Part shown: in pieces, positions 23,566 through 36,316 of the stretch | Numbering within the stretch: the stretch's first letter is position 1 | Layout: each line of letters starts with the position of its first letter | Assembly: GCA_946894095.1 (NCBI GenBank) | Contig: OX335649.1 | Coordinates: 14,774,001-14,838,000 of the forward strand | DNA: 64,000 bases | From: Incurvaria masculella | Taxonomy: Eukaryota; Arthropoda; Insecta; Lepidoptera; Incurvariidae | Direction of reading: 5' to 3' | Notes under the pieces: model-generated | Databases searched by the model: none | What the model saw: the letters and a program-made list of their open reading frames with translations, nothing else | What the model was told of the DNA's origin: nothing | Made by a program: the position numbers and the translations under genes

Positions 23566-24525
23566 AGTTTCGTACCCTCTTTACATACTGATGGTGGCTG
23601 AATAGAGAAAGTGGTGACACTGTTCCAAGTAGAAAGGGCGGGAAAAGGAGTGAGCCATTGTATTTAGTAACGATTTTAACTGAATATTTTGTCCTTCGTT
23701 TCATCGTCAACCTTTCATATGTATTGAATGATATAAGTAGATATAAAACAAAATAAACAGATCAACTGGCACGTAATCCGGAGGTCTTACTATAAGTATT
23801 TCTAATACATGAATATCGTTGTTCAGTCTTAAAAAAATAAAAACAATCTTAATTTTCAGTGTTTTTGTCTTGCTGAACTGAGTTACATTTTTAGAATATT
23901 ATAATACTTCTCTGCCTCTGATAAATCTGAGTTTCATGTTGTTCCCCCGCTACCTCGAGCGTACCTCAACACCCCCCTCCCCTCAGCAAACTCTCTTGTC
24001 TACTACACGTCCCTCGCCGCGACGCTCTCTTCGTACACATTTTTATTTGCATAATTCGAAACTTCACATTCAACCGGCACTTCAATATGGACCCTCCTGC
24101 GCTTAGCCACAAGCACCATTTCTGATAGAGGCATAATGGCGACGGCAGCACAGCGTTCCATAACGGCGCCGCTATGGGCAAATATTATGTAGTGGGCTCC
24201 GCAAATAGTAGGAAGTGGTGTGACTGTGCAAACGCAATTATAAACATATTGAAGATATTCGTGTATAGGATACGCTGTGTTTGACACGAAAAGGTACAGT
24301 CCCCTCTCCGCACTCCATGTGCTAGAGCAGTGCATTCGCAAGCCTAATCGATAGATCTTTCCATTATTGTCTTAATGGAGTGTCTCCCACAACGACACGG
24401 AAAATCATAAAGTCTGATTGTGGCTAGATAACCGATTGCAGATAGAAGTATAATAAAAATAATAAAATAAATAATAATTGTCTAACGCGCATTGATTCCA
24501 AAACCACAGAAGAGAACAGGGAAGA
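23566..24525. other. Unassigned tract
   Basis: No family recognised. The 112-residue minus frame at 24003-24341 lies in GC-balanced sequence (unlike its surroundings) and has mixed composition, so it is the least repeat-like of the unexplained frames here, but it shows no motif I know and no splice context I can defend. Confidence 0.35.
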
Positions 24526-24529
24526 TAAA

Positions 24530-25240
24530 ACCGTGGTCCGATTGGAACTTATGTTATCGAAAGCGCGTTTACAACTGGTCCGATTTGCGCTGACACACAC
24601 ATCACATCACGTCACATTTTGACGGTCCTATAGCGCTTTTTGTGTATCATATTTCGACCGTATTGATTCACAAACCGTTGAATGTCTCTCAGGTGAAAAT
24701 TCAGGTTCAGCTTAGAGAAATTGTTTGGATAGGACAATGCCTGTTTGGAAGGTGGTGCCATTTTCATTTGTGCGGCCATCAATCAAACTCAGTTATTTTG
24801 GTTAAGAATAATGTTACAAACAAATTTTTTTACTACATGTTTGTGCCTAAACGCAGTCTAAATTAAGTAATAAGGGTCAGAAGTTTATATAAATCAATGC
24901 AAAAAAAATACTTCATGTGGACTGAGTTAAGGCATAAATATTTCATACCAAGTTTTGTTTGTAACAAATTCCTTAACTAAAATAGATAAGTTTGGTTGAA
25001 GGCCGCGCGAACAAAATAAACCTTGATAGAAAGGCACCAATTTCAAGCGACGTCGAGGTGAACTACTATAGCTAATGTCATTTGGTCCGTGTTTGTTGCT
25101 TTGTTTCAGTAAGCGAGCACACAAACGGTCTGAATCGTTTGTGATGCTACAGCTTTGAGCGTGCAATCTGATTCAGGACGCTTGTATACGCTTTGAGCAC
25201 TGTAATCGTTTACAGTTCAAATCGGACAATGATATAAGTG
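24530..25240. mobile_element. Possible element with long diverged inverted arms
   Basis: 24755-24855 (GGTGCCATTTTCATT, GCGGCCATCAATCAAACT, TATTTTGGTTAAGAATAATG, TTACAAACAAA) aligns with the reverse complement of 24946-25055 (GGTGCCTTTCTATCAAGG, GCGGCCTTCAACCAAACT, TATTTTAGTTAAGGAATTTG, TTACAAACAAA). A shorter similarity (TGTCCGATTTGAACTG versus GGTCCGATTGGAAC) appears further out. Both arms translate to related peptides (ILVKEFVTNKTWYEIFMP and ILVKNNVTNKFFYYMFVP). Whether the arms are transposon ends or inverted copies of a small coding segment is open. Confidence 0.45.
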
Positions 25241-25387
25241 TGAGGTGCGCGTTACCCTTACGCCGCTGTATGGTCATAATGACCATATAATATTATGGGA
25301 AGCTGGCTGCGCGTCGCGAGCCCCTCAGTCCGACCAACACTGTAAATGTTGCAAATGTTTTCCGGAATATGTTCGCCAAGTCAGTTT

Positions 25388-25507
25388 CCAGCTAGCCGTG
25401 CTCATAAGGGAAGGTTCTGGATTGGCGCCTAATTTTTTCGGGAATACGTACGTGTTGAGCTATATTAGCCGTATGATCGTTTGTGTGATATAAGTTACAC
25501 AAAAACA
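25388..25507 (+). mobile_element. SINE-1 3' fragment
   Basis: GCCGTGCTCATAAGGGAAGG, CTAATTTTTTCGGGAATACG, GAGCTATATTAGC and a short A-rich tail follow the SINE-1 3' order. 5' truncated. Confidence 0.65.
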
Positions 25508-25612
25508 CACCTGAATAATAATGTATGTAATGGTTAAACGCACCTTCTTTGATTAATTAATTCTTTTATAATGGGAATTAACAGTTTTTTTTAACAACAA
25601 TGTTTTTCCTAG

Positions 25613-25760
25613 CAATGAAATGTGGTCGAAGAGCCAATAAAAATCATTCGTCATTTCCATCCACCTCGAAAAAGCCGTGTAATATAAGATTAATACTGGT
25701 ATTGCAACTAGACCCTGTGAGGTGCGTTGGACACATATCATTGATTAGAAATCAATGGCA
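25613..25760 (+). mobile_element. Degenerate SINE-1 fragment
   Basis: AATGTGGTCGAAGAGCCAAT-like, TTTCCATCCACCTCGAAAAA and GCCGTGTAATATAAG recall the SINE-1 body at low identity. Confidence 0.4.
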
Positions 25761-25769
25761 CATATTGTG

Positions 25770-27010
25770 ACCGTATTAGCTAAGCTTTTTTCCATGAAAA
25801 AAGTTCTTATAACGATTTTCACTCTCCATCTATTTATTTAACTATTGGCTCTTTGAGCTATAGACCTCGAGAGTCTGTCTTTGGATACCTAAAAACTGAA
25901 GAAATGTTCACCGCGCACCTTAAAACAAAATCATATAATTTTCTTCCACGGCCATTACGCATAAATGCCACTTTGTTTTCAAATACATTATAATACCAAT
26001 GCACGAGAAATAGAATGAGATTGTTATGCCTGGTATCATTCGCAGTGCTGACTAGAATAAACAATGAGGGGAGAAATTTAATACCGCCCCTCTCGCGATT
26101 TGATGGATAAATGTTTCTCACGAGTTGACAGGGATCCTGCAGCGAGGACATCCGGCGTCGCCCGAAGGACTCAACTGATGTCCTAGTCTACTTTGTTACT
26201 ATTTTGCGGGACTGAGTAATTAAGGCAGATAACCACTGTGTTAATATACACTGAGAATAATAAAGATATGTTTCCATTTAGTACACATTTCATTTAGTGC
26301 CAAATACGGACTACTGCACATAATTAATTCTTCTGTAGGCTGCAGTGTACCTTTATATTAACTTACTAGATGTTTGTATACTAGATGATTTTGTATACGT
26401 CATTTTTTTAAAAATTAATAATCTATGCACGTTCTTGGAAAATAAAATGGAAAAAAAAATTAAATTGAGTTATATTCACGCCTTCACCAATATTGAGGGT
26501 CATTTACCTCAAACCACGGCTTGTTAATACACATGAAAATATATATACGTATATAAATATAAAAAAGTAATGAAAAAAAAATATTTATTATTTATATTCG
26601 AGTTATAATTTTATACGTATGCATTGAATACAAAATTGTAATATTCAGTTAAATGAAAATGAACACTTAAGATATTATTATGCACCTGCATAGCTATAAT
26701 ATTTAAGCAGTGGACCTTTGAGACCTCGTGACGTCGTTGCTTGTATCACTTGCCTGAGGCAAAGTCAATAGCCAGACTGGCTGCATCGTATAGCGAGCCT
26801 AGTTTACTGTCAATGTTAGCAAAGGCAGCGTGAGGGTGTTTCCCGGGTGTGATTATAATATTATACATTTTTGGTCGATTATTTTTGTCATATAAAATTT
26901 TAATATTTTATTTATATTTTCTTTAGCTTCAAAACCCTTATGATTACTAGGAGATATTAAAATTAATTGATTTATTAAAACCCAGAAGTGATACAGAGAG
27001 AGAAGTACTC
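25770..27010. other. Unassigned AT-rich tract
   Basis: A 97-residue minus frame at 25858-26151 has no motif I recognise. 26400-26700 is extremely AT-rich. 26710-26850 is more balanced and contains CCTCGTGACGTC. No gene supported. Confidence 0.4.
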
Positions 27011-27013
27011 TTA

Positions 27014-27375
27014 GGCTGTTCCGACCCATATAAAGTTGTTTGCACACATAACGCAAAAAGTATTGCACTTTAAGCCACGAATTAATAATAAAAGTGTAAT
27101 ATAGTCACATTACTTGCAGCGAAAACAATTTCACAATTTCAGGATTATTGGTTTTGTTACAATTTATTTAAATACGATTTTTATTTAACAGCGCCATCTA
27201 ACGGTGTAAAACTTCTAATCGGCAATTACAACGAAACCATTAAACCTGAAGTTGTGAATATGTTTTCGCCGCAACTACTATGGCTATATTTAATATTTTC
27301 GACGAATTCGTGCCCTAAAGTGCAATACTTTTTGCGTTCTGTGTAAAAAAAAACATTGTATGGGTCGGAACATCC
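27014..27375 (+). mobile_element. MITE-3 copy 2
   Basis: 362 bp flanked by TTA on both sides (27011-27013 and 27376-27378), with inverted ends GGCTGTTCCGACCCATA and TATGGGTCGGAACATCC. A 3-bp TTA duplication and a G-rich start fit PIF/Harbinger-type MITEs. It is inverted relative to the copy at 9122. Confidence 0.9.
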
Positions 27376-28605
27376 TTAACCGAATTTATTTCCGAGCGTA
27401 GAAAGGGCAAAAACGTTTCTAATATAACATTTTTTATACCGACTTAAACTAGACCTTGCAAGTCTGTCTTTTTGAACATTTGACATAAAAAAATGTTGAC
27501 AGATTTGGATTTTTGGAAATACCACTCGGATCGAACCTCGATTCTGATGGATGGAATAAAGCGATAGTCTTCGTTTCCATCCTATTCTTTTTTGAATCGC
27601 ATTGTACATTAAATCATGGAATACCACACAATACAGATTGACTCTTCGCCACCAATGACAATATATTCAGCTATGCACCGTCGCGAGCGACCGACGACAT
27701 CGCAGCGTGATCGCTTCCTCCCAGCACCGTGTCGGCAGGCCGCAGGGACCACAAACCGCAGGTAATCCACTTAAAGCGCTCCCACCGACGAATACAAAAC
27801 AATTCGATGGACAAGCCCGACATGCGGCGGATTTTATTCGCTCTCTCGGCGGCCACACGCCGCCGTCGGATAAACCGCGCGATTTACGCGCAAAAATATG
27901 TGACTTCGCCCCGCAGTTGGGATTTGTTCCCGCTTATCTGACGGCGCACGAGGAAATATTGCGCGAGGCGATGCAGTGAAATGCGTGCCGCGGTGAAAAT
28001 GTGACCGTCGGTGTTACATTGACGAGTATTGCGGATGGCGCGACAACAGTTGACGCGAGCCTTTAGGGCTGCGTGCTACGCTAGGTGACGCTCAGTTATG
28101 CTTCTCCGATTTTACTTAACTTATCGAGCTAAAATGTATTATTATACAACTTCAGGTATATCCGCACGAATTGCATGATTTTTAATGCATTGGACAAATT
28201 TTGCCCTACATGTGAAAAAAAAAATTTTTTTATTTCTCGTAGTTCTTTCCAAGTACAAGTGAAAGTAAAAACATAACTTAATTGTATATTTATAAAAAAA
28301 TAGGTAAAAATTATGAGACAAATAAGAGGATGTGTGCTAAAATTGCTACTGTCTAGTAATCATCAAAATTACATTAGACATTTTTCTTATAAAAAGTTTT
28401 ATGACATTAAATACCTAACTGCTTAGTGCACTCGTGAATACATTTAAAGTTCGTAACTTCCTATTTTTGGGGAGTTAAAGCATTATTATTATATATTTTT
28501 CAACGAGCGCTGCTAGGTGATTTATATGAAAAGTTGTAGATCATAAAACAAATGACTTACTTTTAAATAGTTTGACGTCAGTTAACCAAAATATAAACGA
28601 AGATA
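27376..28605. other. Unassigned tract with a CpG-rich islet at 27660-28090
   Basis: The islet is dense in CG (CGTCGCGAGCGACCGACGAC, GCGGCGGATTT, CGCGCGATTTACGCGC) against an AT-rich background. It holds overlapping frames of 60-90 residues on both strands (for example 27707-27979 on +), none recognisable. It could be a promoter-associated island, a conserved non-coding element or an orphan exon. 28100-28600 is plain AT-rich sequence. Confidence 0.4.
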
Positions 28606-29046
28606 AAAACCGGCCAAGTGCAAGTTGGAGTTGCACAGGAAGGGTTCCGTACTATGGCAAAAAATATGTTTCTTGTATTGGTGCGCCTTACAATTTAAAC
28701 TTTTTATATTTTTTATTATGTTGTTATAGCGGCAATACATTTTTAGGGGTCCGTACCCAAAGGGTGAAAACGGAACCCTATTACTAAGCCTCCGCTGTCC
28801 GTCCGTCCGTCCGTCCGTCCGTCTGTCACAGGGCTGTATCTCAGTAACCGTAACAGGTAGACAGATGAAATTTTCACAGAGTGTGTATTTATTTTGCCGC
28901 TATAACAACAAATAGGTAAGATTAAAAAATAATTAAAATTAAAGGGGGCTCCCATACAAAAAACGTGATTTTTTGTTTTTTTTTTTCTCCTACGATGGTA
29001 CGGAACCCTTCGTGTGCGAGTCCGACTCGCACTTGGCCGGTTTTTT
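28606..29046. mobile_element. MITE-2, fullest copy
   Basis: Bounded by inverted ends AAAACCGGCCAAGTGCAAGT and GACTCGCACTTGGCCGGTTTT, each followed inward by the AAGGGTTCCGTAC block. Interior holds (CCGT)n at about 28798-28821, CACAGGGCTGTATCTCAGTA and GCTATAACAACAAATAGGTA. No coding capacity. Fragments are at 6671, 8750, 32938, 35494, 40333, 41158 and 52258. Confidence 0.88.
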
Positions 29047-29985
29047 ATGTAACTGGTAAACTGACCGTCCGATATTATTACAGAAGTGACCGGAAATCAT
29101 TTGTATTACATATATATTTACTGAACTCATCAAAGTCCAAATAAGAAAAAAGACAGTGGCCCGACGTATCCGCCTTTTAGACAGAAGGGTAGCCGAAACG
29201 CAAGGTCACGAAAGCTTTAACACACAAACACATTACAACACAGAGCAAAGATTTAAATTTCCGGTTCTAAGGAGCACTGCAGACATTCATATGATTTGAT
29301 ATTGGTGCGATTTGGTTCCACGCTAGTGCTCCCCAGACGTTTTTGCAATTAAACTAATTTAAGAAATGTTTAAGCAAAGCTGTTAACATTTAATACTATG
29401 TTATTGTTTAGCCCTAGGGAAATGTTTTGCCGGCACACATGCAGCGTAACAAAATTGCGAATCAAATTAACAAAAAACAGCGTCCCTTTGTTTCCCATTT
29501 CCTTTTTAATTGAACGTAGCGGTGGTTGTGTTCACGTCAGCAGTAATAAGGGCTAAAGTCGCTTGTCGACGCGTATGCTTAGCGTCAGGTTGGACTGACC
29601 GTCAGCCACCGCCCCCCCGCCCCCGCACCCCCCGCCCGGGGGAGGGGAGGCGGCGTCCCCGCTGTCGCGTCTGCGAACAATATTGAATTAGCGGTCCGGC
29701 CGACGTTTCCGAGCCGACACCTTCAATTAGGTGGCGCGGACGCGCGGTAATATGTAGATCAGTTCATTATAGCTGACACGGCCCTGTCAAACTGACTGCG
29801 AGATGACTATTTGTAGGGTCGTAGTTCATTACGGTTTGGAGCTGGGATTGAGATTGGCCTGAGATTTAAGGTATAACGCGGACGCGGTGAGATGATATGT
29901 GCGTTTTTCTGGCTTATCCTTTTAACTAGTAAAACGTGACAGTGAATGGGTGTTCCGAGTCTGTCTAGGCCATACTGATTTTTTT
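29047..29985. other. Unassigned tract with a GC-rich islet
   Basis: 29520-29770 is GC-rich (a run of C and G around 29610-29660) next to CAATATTGAATTAG and CTTCAATTAGGTGG, giving a GC-islet plus homeodomain-like ATTA pattern. No gene. Confidence 0.4.
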
Positions 29986-30215
29986 GTATACAAGGTATTA
30001 GCGGAGGTATGGTCGAAAAGCTACCCACGTATTCCTTGGCATAGTTATTTGGAGCAAAAACCATGCAAGACATTTTGTCGTACGACTTAAAAAAAATAAT
30101 CACCGTACATTTTTTTTAAGTCGTAATAATTTTTTTGAAGTCGTACAACTAAAAGTTAGTAACCTTTTTTTTGTTTCAAATATGCCACCGTTTGGACCAT
30201 AACATCCTGTATATA
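29986..30215. mobile_element. MITE-6 copy 2
   Basis: Starts GTATTAGCGGAGGTATGGTC and ends GGACCATAACATCCTGTATA; contains TTGGAGCAAAAACC and the inverted GTTTCAAATATGCC found in the copy at 20541. Diverged and without a SINE. Confidence 0.65.
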
Positions 30216-30612
30216 GACGCGAGTTTTACAGCATCATCTAACGGTATACTCATACATATTTTAATTGCTATTAAAGCGAATAAACCTAAAATTCAGAAAA
30301 TGATATCGCGGTAATTGCGGTGGCTATGTTTGACATATATGGCTTCCTTCGGGTCAATTTCGTTTTGGTCTTTCACCCAAGAAGAGACCAGTAAAATGTG
30401 ATTAAGAACCTTTGCTAGCGTATATACTCCTCTAGGCTATTTACTCCAGGAATATTTCCTCCATATTTCACATCTTTACTGTGCTTTGTCCGTCAGTCAG
30501 TAATGGTACCGTTTCAAAAAATATATTAGTGCTTCAAAATCTAAATATTTTCTGCGTTGTATTCAAGAAAAATTGGAGTACCAATGTTTTTCTAAAATAT
30601 ACAATGTTTTAT

Positions 30613-30662
30613 CAAAATCTAATTACAATGCTTGAAATAAAGATGTCGCTGAAACTCAAATT
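30613..30662 (+). mobile_element. SINE-2 3' fragment
   Basis: ATCTAATTACAATGCTTGAA followed by GATGTCGCTGAAACTCAAAT, the conserved 3' block of SINE-2. 5' truncated. Confidence 0.65.
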
Positions 30663-31204
30663 AATCATTGCAGTACAGTTCAGAATCCTGTTAACGGCGT
30701 TACCACGTAGAAAACGCAAAGTATGAAACGACCCCTGGGCATCAACCAACATTTTAATAGTAGATATCGGTTTAATTTGTGTGTGAAATGACAACTGATT
30801 ACCTAATTTTTATGTGATATAAAGTCGAAAAAAAGTTATACAATCAACTAAGATAATTATTGCATTCCCCTAAAAACGTCGCCGAAATGTATTACATTTC
30901 ATCACAAAGAAAATCAAACAAAACGACCCGAGCAGATTCACTCGTAAACAGTAACTAGTCTTTCATTATTCAATGATTTATGTCTTCTGAGTGACGTCGG
31001 AACTCGAAGTTAGCTCCAAACCAAAATCATTAAACCCGCCTCTGTGTAGGGCGGCGCCCTCCCCTCACCCCCGCCCCGAACTTCCGCCCTAATTCACATT
31101 ATCTCGGTTGGGCGGGAAGAGAAGCGCTCTATTGTTACGGTTATTACGTATTTTAATCTGGGTAATTAAAGCCGCGACACACACTTGATCCGGGATATCT
31201 GGAG
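30663..31204. other. Unassigned tract
   Basis: No gene. A C-rich islet at 31040-31090 lies next to TCATTATTCAATGATTTATG. Confidence 0.4.
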
Positions 31205-32805
31205 TGGTACAGTACTCCCAGTCTGTTTCGACGCTCCACTGCGTGGTGGCTTGTATGGCCAAGTCGGATAAGAGGCATGGCACGGTGGAGTGAAAGTGCA
31301 GTATTTGGGCGGTGAGCGAATAACTTTGCAAAGAGTTCGTCGTCACGCATAAAGTGTATAAAGTGGATTGTTTATGAATTAAGATGCAGTTTTAAAGGGT
31401 ACTTTGTGCATAGAAGGTTATTTTTTAATATACTTAGGGCTTAAGTGGGCCAGTGTACATCTGCTAGATATCTTTGTTGTATTTTTCGTTTTGTTAAAAC
31501 GTTTATTATAACTTATGAATTTCATGAATATTTAAAACAAAAATATAAAATTTATTACTTTTCTAAAAAATATTGCGACATTTTTTGGTCACGACGTCCT
31601 TTACTGACCTCCTTTCTTATTATTTTAATATTGCAGGGGCTTGGTGCGCTTATATAATAAATATGTAGTTATGTTCAAAATGTTCGTGTGAGAACAGTTT
31701 ATCTTAGATCTTTTTACCTTGATACTCAATTATATATAGCTTAGACCAATCAATTCCAAGATAACGATCCTATACCAGCACCATTATATACAACGCACCT
31801 ACTGAAAGCTAATTTTCATGATCTGAGACTGCATTCAGTACCCGATGTCTACAGATGCATGACAGACTCACGATAAAAATGAGAATTAAACGGATATATT
31901 TTTAATTTCAAGAAATTTGGTACACCCATGCTGGCACCAAATGTTTTTCCACTAAAAAAAATGAAATAAGTAGAGTTTTTAGGCAAGAGGGGAAGCATTT
32001 TTTTCAATATGAAAAAACATTTAAAATCAACTTCCAATAGAAAAAAAATTTCAATCATTACACACAAAATATTCCAAAAATATATTTAGTATATCCCCAT
32101 TAGCCCACACGTTAGGTTTTCACATTACAAAGCGTAGTAACTATTATTAAGTCGCTATATATAATAATTCACCTGCATAAGGAACAAAGTAACCCGTAAA
32201 AAGAACGAAGGAAACTCCCAAAGGTGTTATACAGCGCGTTAAACTCCCTCGAAGCCCTCTTAATCAGCTGTTCGGTCGTCATTCTGCTTTATTTCCACCA
32301 CTTTCCGCTGACAACACTCGTTGCTTGGCGCCAGTTTCAGGGGCCTCGAAACAGGGTTCTATTGTTGGTTGTGATAAATCATGCGCTTATTTTGAGGACA
32401 ACGGTAAAACAGTAATAGTAATAAACATAAACTATGCAATGCACTATTAATATTTTAAAACGTACACGGGCATAACAACAATATTTAGTATGACGGCTTA
32501 CCGCGCGTGTGAGGAGCAGGACGTACTGCTCGTCAAACTAAATATCACCCGGTCAAACGAATCTGTTGCTCACATTGTCTGAACACATAATATCTGTCGT
32601 TCATAAATTTTTGCACAGAGTCAGATCAATGGTAAATAGTAACCTAAGAGTCATTACCGCCTATGATACAGCCGCAAGGCCAGTTTAGGAGGTATCGTTC
32701 GTCGTACAAGAACTAATCAATTGTCGATCTTATTTGCGTGCATGTATTATTATTGTTAGTATTTTAAGTTCTTGTAAACTGTTCTATCTGCATATTATGT
32801 TTGTG

Positions 32806-32844
<39 letters not shown>

Positions 32845-33760
32845 AATAAATATGCACTGCACCGATCAAAGACATGGATAATGAAACCAAAACCATGTCA
32901 CCGAACTCGAAAATCGGGTTTTCAGGGGAAAATTTTGGACGATGGTACGGAACACTTCGTGTGCGAGTCCGACTCGCACTTGGCTGGTTTTTTTTAATTC
33001 CCCAATATTCGATCACTCTTATGCGCAAATTCCGTGCCCGCGATAGAATGACAAACGAGTCGAAAGTTGATCTATCGGCCAGGGGTTGCGGCCGTAGAAG
33101 CCCGCACACTTACGTGCCACTACCGCACGGCCGCGTGTTTACATCACCGCGCGGCAGCAATAACAGAGGAAAACATTAAAGCTGGAATTTCCGGGAGCTC
33201 GCTACAAAGTCCTCCCCCGGAGCGCGGAGTGCCGGGACGTCGCTTCGTCGGCTTGGACCTTATAATGCAGGCAGGGACCCCGATGAAAAGTCTTCGCATA
33301 AAGCATTGTTCATTATCTTTTATGAAAATACTACGAGATCCATTTTTCTGCACTGAATATGTTTGGTTTTTATTTCACAGCCTAGTTATAATTGTTTTGT
33401 GGTTTTCGTAGTTTCTATTTTTAATTATTTATTCTTTATTACTTTCAGTCTTATTCAGAGAGAACCTGTCAAAACTTAGTACGAGATTAGCACCGGACTA
33501 ACCATAAAAAACCGGATTAGTCCGACCTTAAAACGCGTACTAATGTTAGTCCACCCACTCTTAATACAGGTGCATGAGATCAGTTTTCTTCACTGAATAT
33601 ATTTAGTTTTTATTTAATAGCCTAATTATTATTTGTTTGATTTGGTGTGTTCTCACTTCCTAGGCCAGGAATCATGGGTACGATATCCGCCCCGTCTATG
33701 TACCACTTTATTTCTCTTTCTGAGTTGGATAAGTGCATTTCGTAATGAATGCGAACTTCA
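31205..33760. repeat. Tandem duplication, unit 1 (2556 bp)
   Basis: Every position matches the position 2556 bp downstream; the only difference I found is C at 32465 versus G at 35021. Contents: AT-rich sequence, an ATAA microsatellite (about 32804-32847), a MITE-2 fragment, a GC-rich stretch at 33060-33250, a short hairpin (GGACTAA...TTAGTCC at 33495) and at the right edge the start of a SINE-1. All frames inside are present twice and none is recognisable. Confidence 0.96.
32938..32997. mobile_element. MITE-2 end fragment (unit 1)
   Basis: ACGATGGTACGGAACACTTC then GTGCGAGTCCGACTCGCACT and TGGCTGGTTTTTT: one terminus of MITE-2. The duplicate is at 35494-35553. Confidence 0.8.
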
Positions 33761-33764
33761 TGGT
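33655..33764 (+). mobile_element. SINE-1 5' piece cut by the duplication junction
   Basis: TACCACTTTATTTCTCTTTC, GTTGGATAAGTGCATTTCGT and GAACTTCATGGT follow the SINE-1 head-to-body order and stop at the junction TGGT. In unit 2 the same SINE continues past this point, showing that unit 1 is the side with the novel joint. Confidence 0.85.
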
Positions 33765-35361
33765 ACAGTACTCCCAGTCTGTTTCGACGCTCCACTGCGT
33801 GGTGGCTTGTATGGCCAAGTCGGATAAGAGGCATGGCACGGTGGAGTGAAAGTGCAGTATTTGGGCGGTGAGCGAATAACTTTGCAAAGAGTTCGTCGTC
33901 ACGCATAAAGTGTATAAAGTGGATTGTTTATGAATTAAGATGCAGTTTTAAAGGGTACTTTGTGCATAGAAGGTTATTTTTTAATATACTTAGGGCTTAA
34001 GTGGGCCAGTGTACATCTGCTAGATATCTTTGTTGTATTTTTCGTTTTGTTAAAACGTTTATTATAACTTATGAATTTCATGAATATTTAAAACAAAAAT
34101 ATAAAATTTATTACTTTTCTAAAAAATATTGCGACATTTTTTGGTCACGACGTCCTTTACTGACCTCCTTTCTTATTATTTTAATATTGCAGGGGCTTGG
34201 TGCGCTTATATAATAAATATGTAGTTATGTTCAAAATGTTCGTGTGAGAACAGTTTATCTTAGATCTTTTTACCTTGATACTCAATTATATATAGCTTAG
34301 ACCAATCAATTCCAAGATAACGATCCTATACCAGCACCATTATATACAACGCACCTACTGAAAGCTAATTTTCATGATCTGAGACTGCATTCAGTACCCG
34401 ATGTCTACAGATGCATGACAGACTCACGATAAAAATGAGAATTAAACGGATATATTTTTAATTTCAAGAAATTTGGTACACCCATGCTGGCACCAAATGT
34501 TTTTCCACTAAAAAAAATGAAATAAGTAGAGTTTTTAGGCAAGAGGGGAAGCATTTTTTTCAATATGAAAAAACATTTAAAATCAACTTCCAATAGAAAA
34601 AAAATTTCAATCATTACACACAAAATATTCCAAAAATATATTTAGTATATCCCCATTAGCCCACACGTTAGGTTTTCACATTACAAAGCGTAGTAACTAT
34701 TATTAAGTCGCTATATATAATAATTCACCTGCATAAGGAACAAAGTAACCCGTAAAAAGAACGAAGGAAACTCCCAAAGGTGTTATACAGCGCGTTAAAC
34801 TCCCTCGAAGCCCTCTTAATCAGCTGTTCGGTCGTCATTCTGCTTTATTTCCACCACTTTCCGCTGACAACACTCGTTGCTTGGCGCCAGTTTCAGGGGC
34901 CTCGAAACAGGGTTCTATTGTTGGTTGTGATAAATCATGCGCTTATTTTGAGGACAACGGTAAAACAGTAATAGTAATAAACATAAACTATGCAATGCAC
35001 TATTAATATTTTAAAACGTAGACGGGCATAACAACAATATTTAGTATGACGGCTTACCGCGCGTGTGAGGAGCAGGACGTACTGCTCGTCAAACTAAATA
35101 TCACCCGGTCAAACGAATCTGTTGCTCACATTGTCTGAACACATAATATCTGTCGTTCATAAATTTTTGCACAGAGTCAGATCAATGGTAAATAGTAACC
35201 TAAGAGTCATTACCGCCTATGATACAGCCGCAAGGCCAGTTTAGGAGGTATCGTTCGTCGTACAAGAACTAATCAATTGTCGATCTTATTTGCGTGCATG
35301 TATTATTATTGTTAGTATTTTAAGTTCTTGTAAACTGTTCTATCTGCATATTATGTTTGTG

Positions 35362-35400
<39 letters not shown>

Positions 35401-36316
35401 AATAAATATGCACTGCACCGATCAAAGACATGGATAATGAAACCAAAACCATGTCACCGAACTCGAAAATCGGGTTTTCAGGGGAAAATTTTGGACGATG
35501 GTACGGAACACTTCGTGTGCGAGTCCGACTCGCACTTGGCTGGTTTTTTTTAATTCCCCAATATTCGATCACTCTTATGCGCAAATTCCGTGCCCGCGAT
35601 AGAATGACAAACGAGTCGAAAGTTGATCTATCGGCCAGGGGTTGCGGCCGTAGAAGCCCGCACACTTACGTGCCACTACCGCACGGCCGCGTGTTTACAT
35701 CACCGCGCGGCAGCAATAACAGAGGAAAACATTAAAGCTGGAATTTCCGGGAGCTCGCTACAAAGTCCTCCCCCGGAGCGCGGAGTGCCGGGACGTCGCT
35801 TCGTCGGCTTGGACCTTATAATGCAGGCAGGGACCCCGATGAAAAGTCTTCGCATAAAGCATTGTTCATTATCTTTTATGAAAATACTACGAGATCCATT
35901 TTTCTGCACTGAATATGTTTGGTTTTTATTTCACAGCCTAGTTATAATTGTTTTGTGGTTTTCGTAGTTTCTATTTTTAATTATTTATTCTTTATTACTT
36001 TCAGTCTTATTCAGAGAGAACCTGTCAAAACTTAGTACGAGATTAGCACCGGACTAACCATAAAAAACCGGATTAGTCCGACCTTAAAACGCGTACTAAT
36101 GTTAGTCCACCCACTCTTAATACAGGTGCATGAGATCAGTTTTCTTCACTGAATATATTTAGTTTTTATTTAATAGCCTAATTATTATTTGTTTGATTTG
36201 GTGTGTTCTCACTTCCTAGGCCAGGAATCATGGGTACGATATCCGCCCCGTCTATGTACCACTTTATTTCTCTTTCTGAGTTGGATAAGTGCATTTCGTA
36301 ATGAATGCGAACTTCA
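33761..36316. repeat. Tandem duplication, unit 2 (2556 bp)
   Basis: Second copy of the unit at 31205-33760. TGGT is shared by the left edge (31205-31208), the joint (33761-33764) and the right edge (36317-36320), a 4-bp microhomology at the breakpoint. The ATAA microsatellite has the same length in both copies, so the event is very recent or the second copy is an assembly artefact. Confidence 0.96.
35494..35553. mobile_element. MITE-2 end fragment (unit 2)
   Basis: Identical to 32938-32997 as part of the duplication. Confidence 0.8.

Noticed and set aside
23139..23710. Cysteine-rich minus-strand frames
   Set aside because: Translation of the minisatellite; alternative frames give equally long products.
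24003..24341. 112-residue minus frame as a host exon
   Set aside because: No recognisable domain; length within chance for the local composition. Kept only as a note in the tract entry.
28798..28821. (CCGT)n as an independent microsatellite
   Set aside because: It is part of the MITE-2 interior; shorter versions occur in other copies.
34001..35967. Second set of identical small frames as a gene family
   Set aside because: They are copies made by the 2556-bp duplication and none is recognisable.
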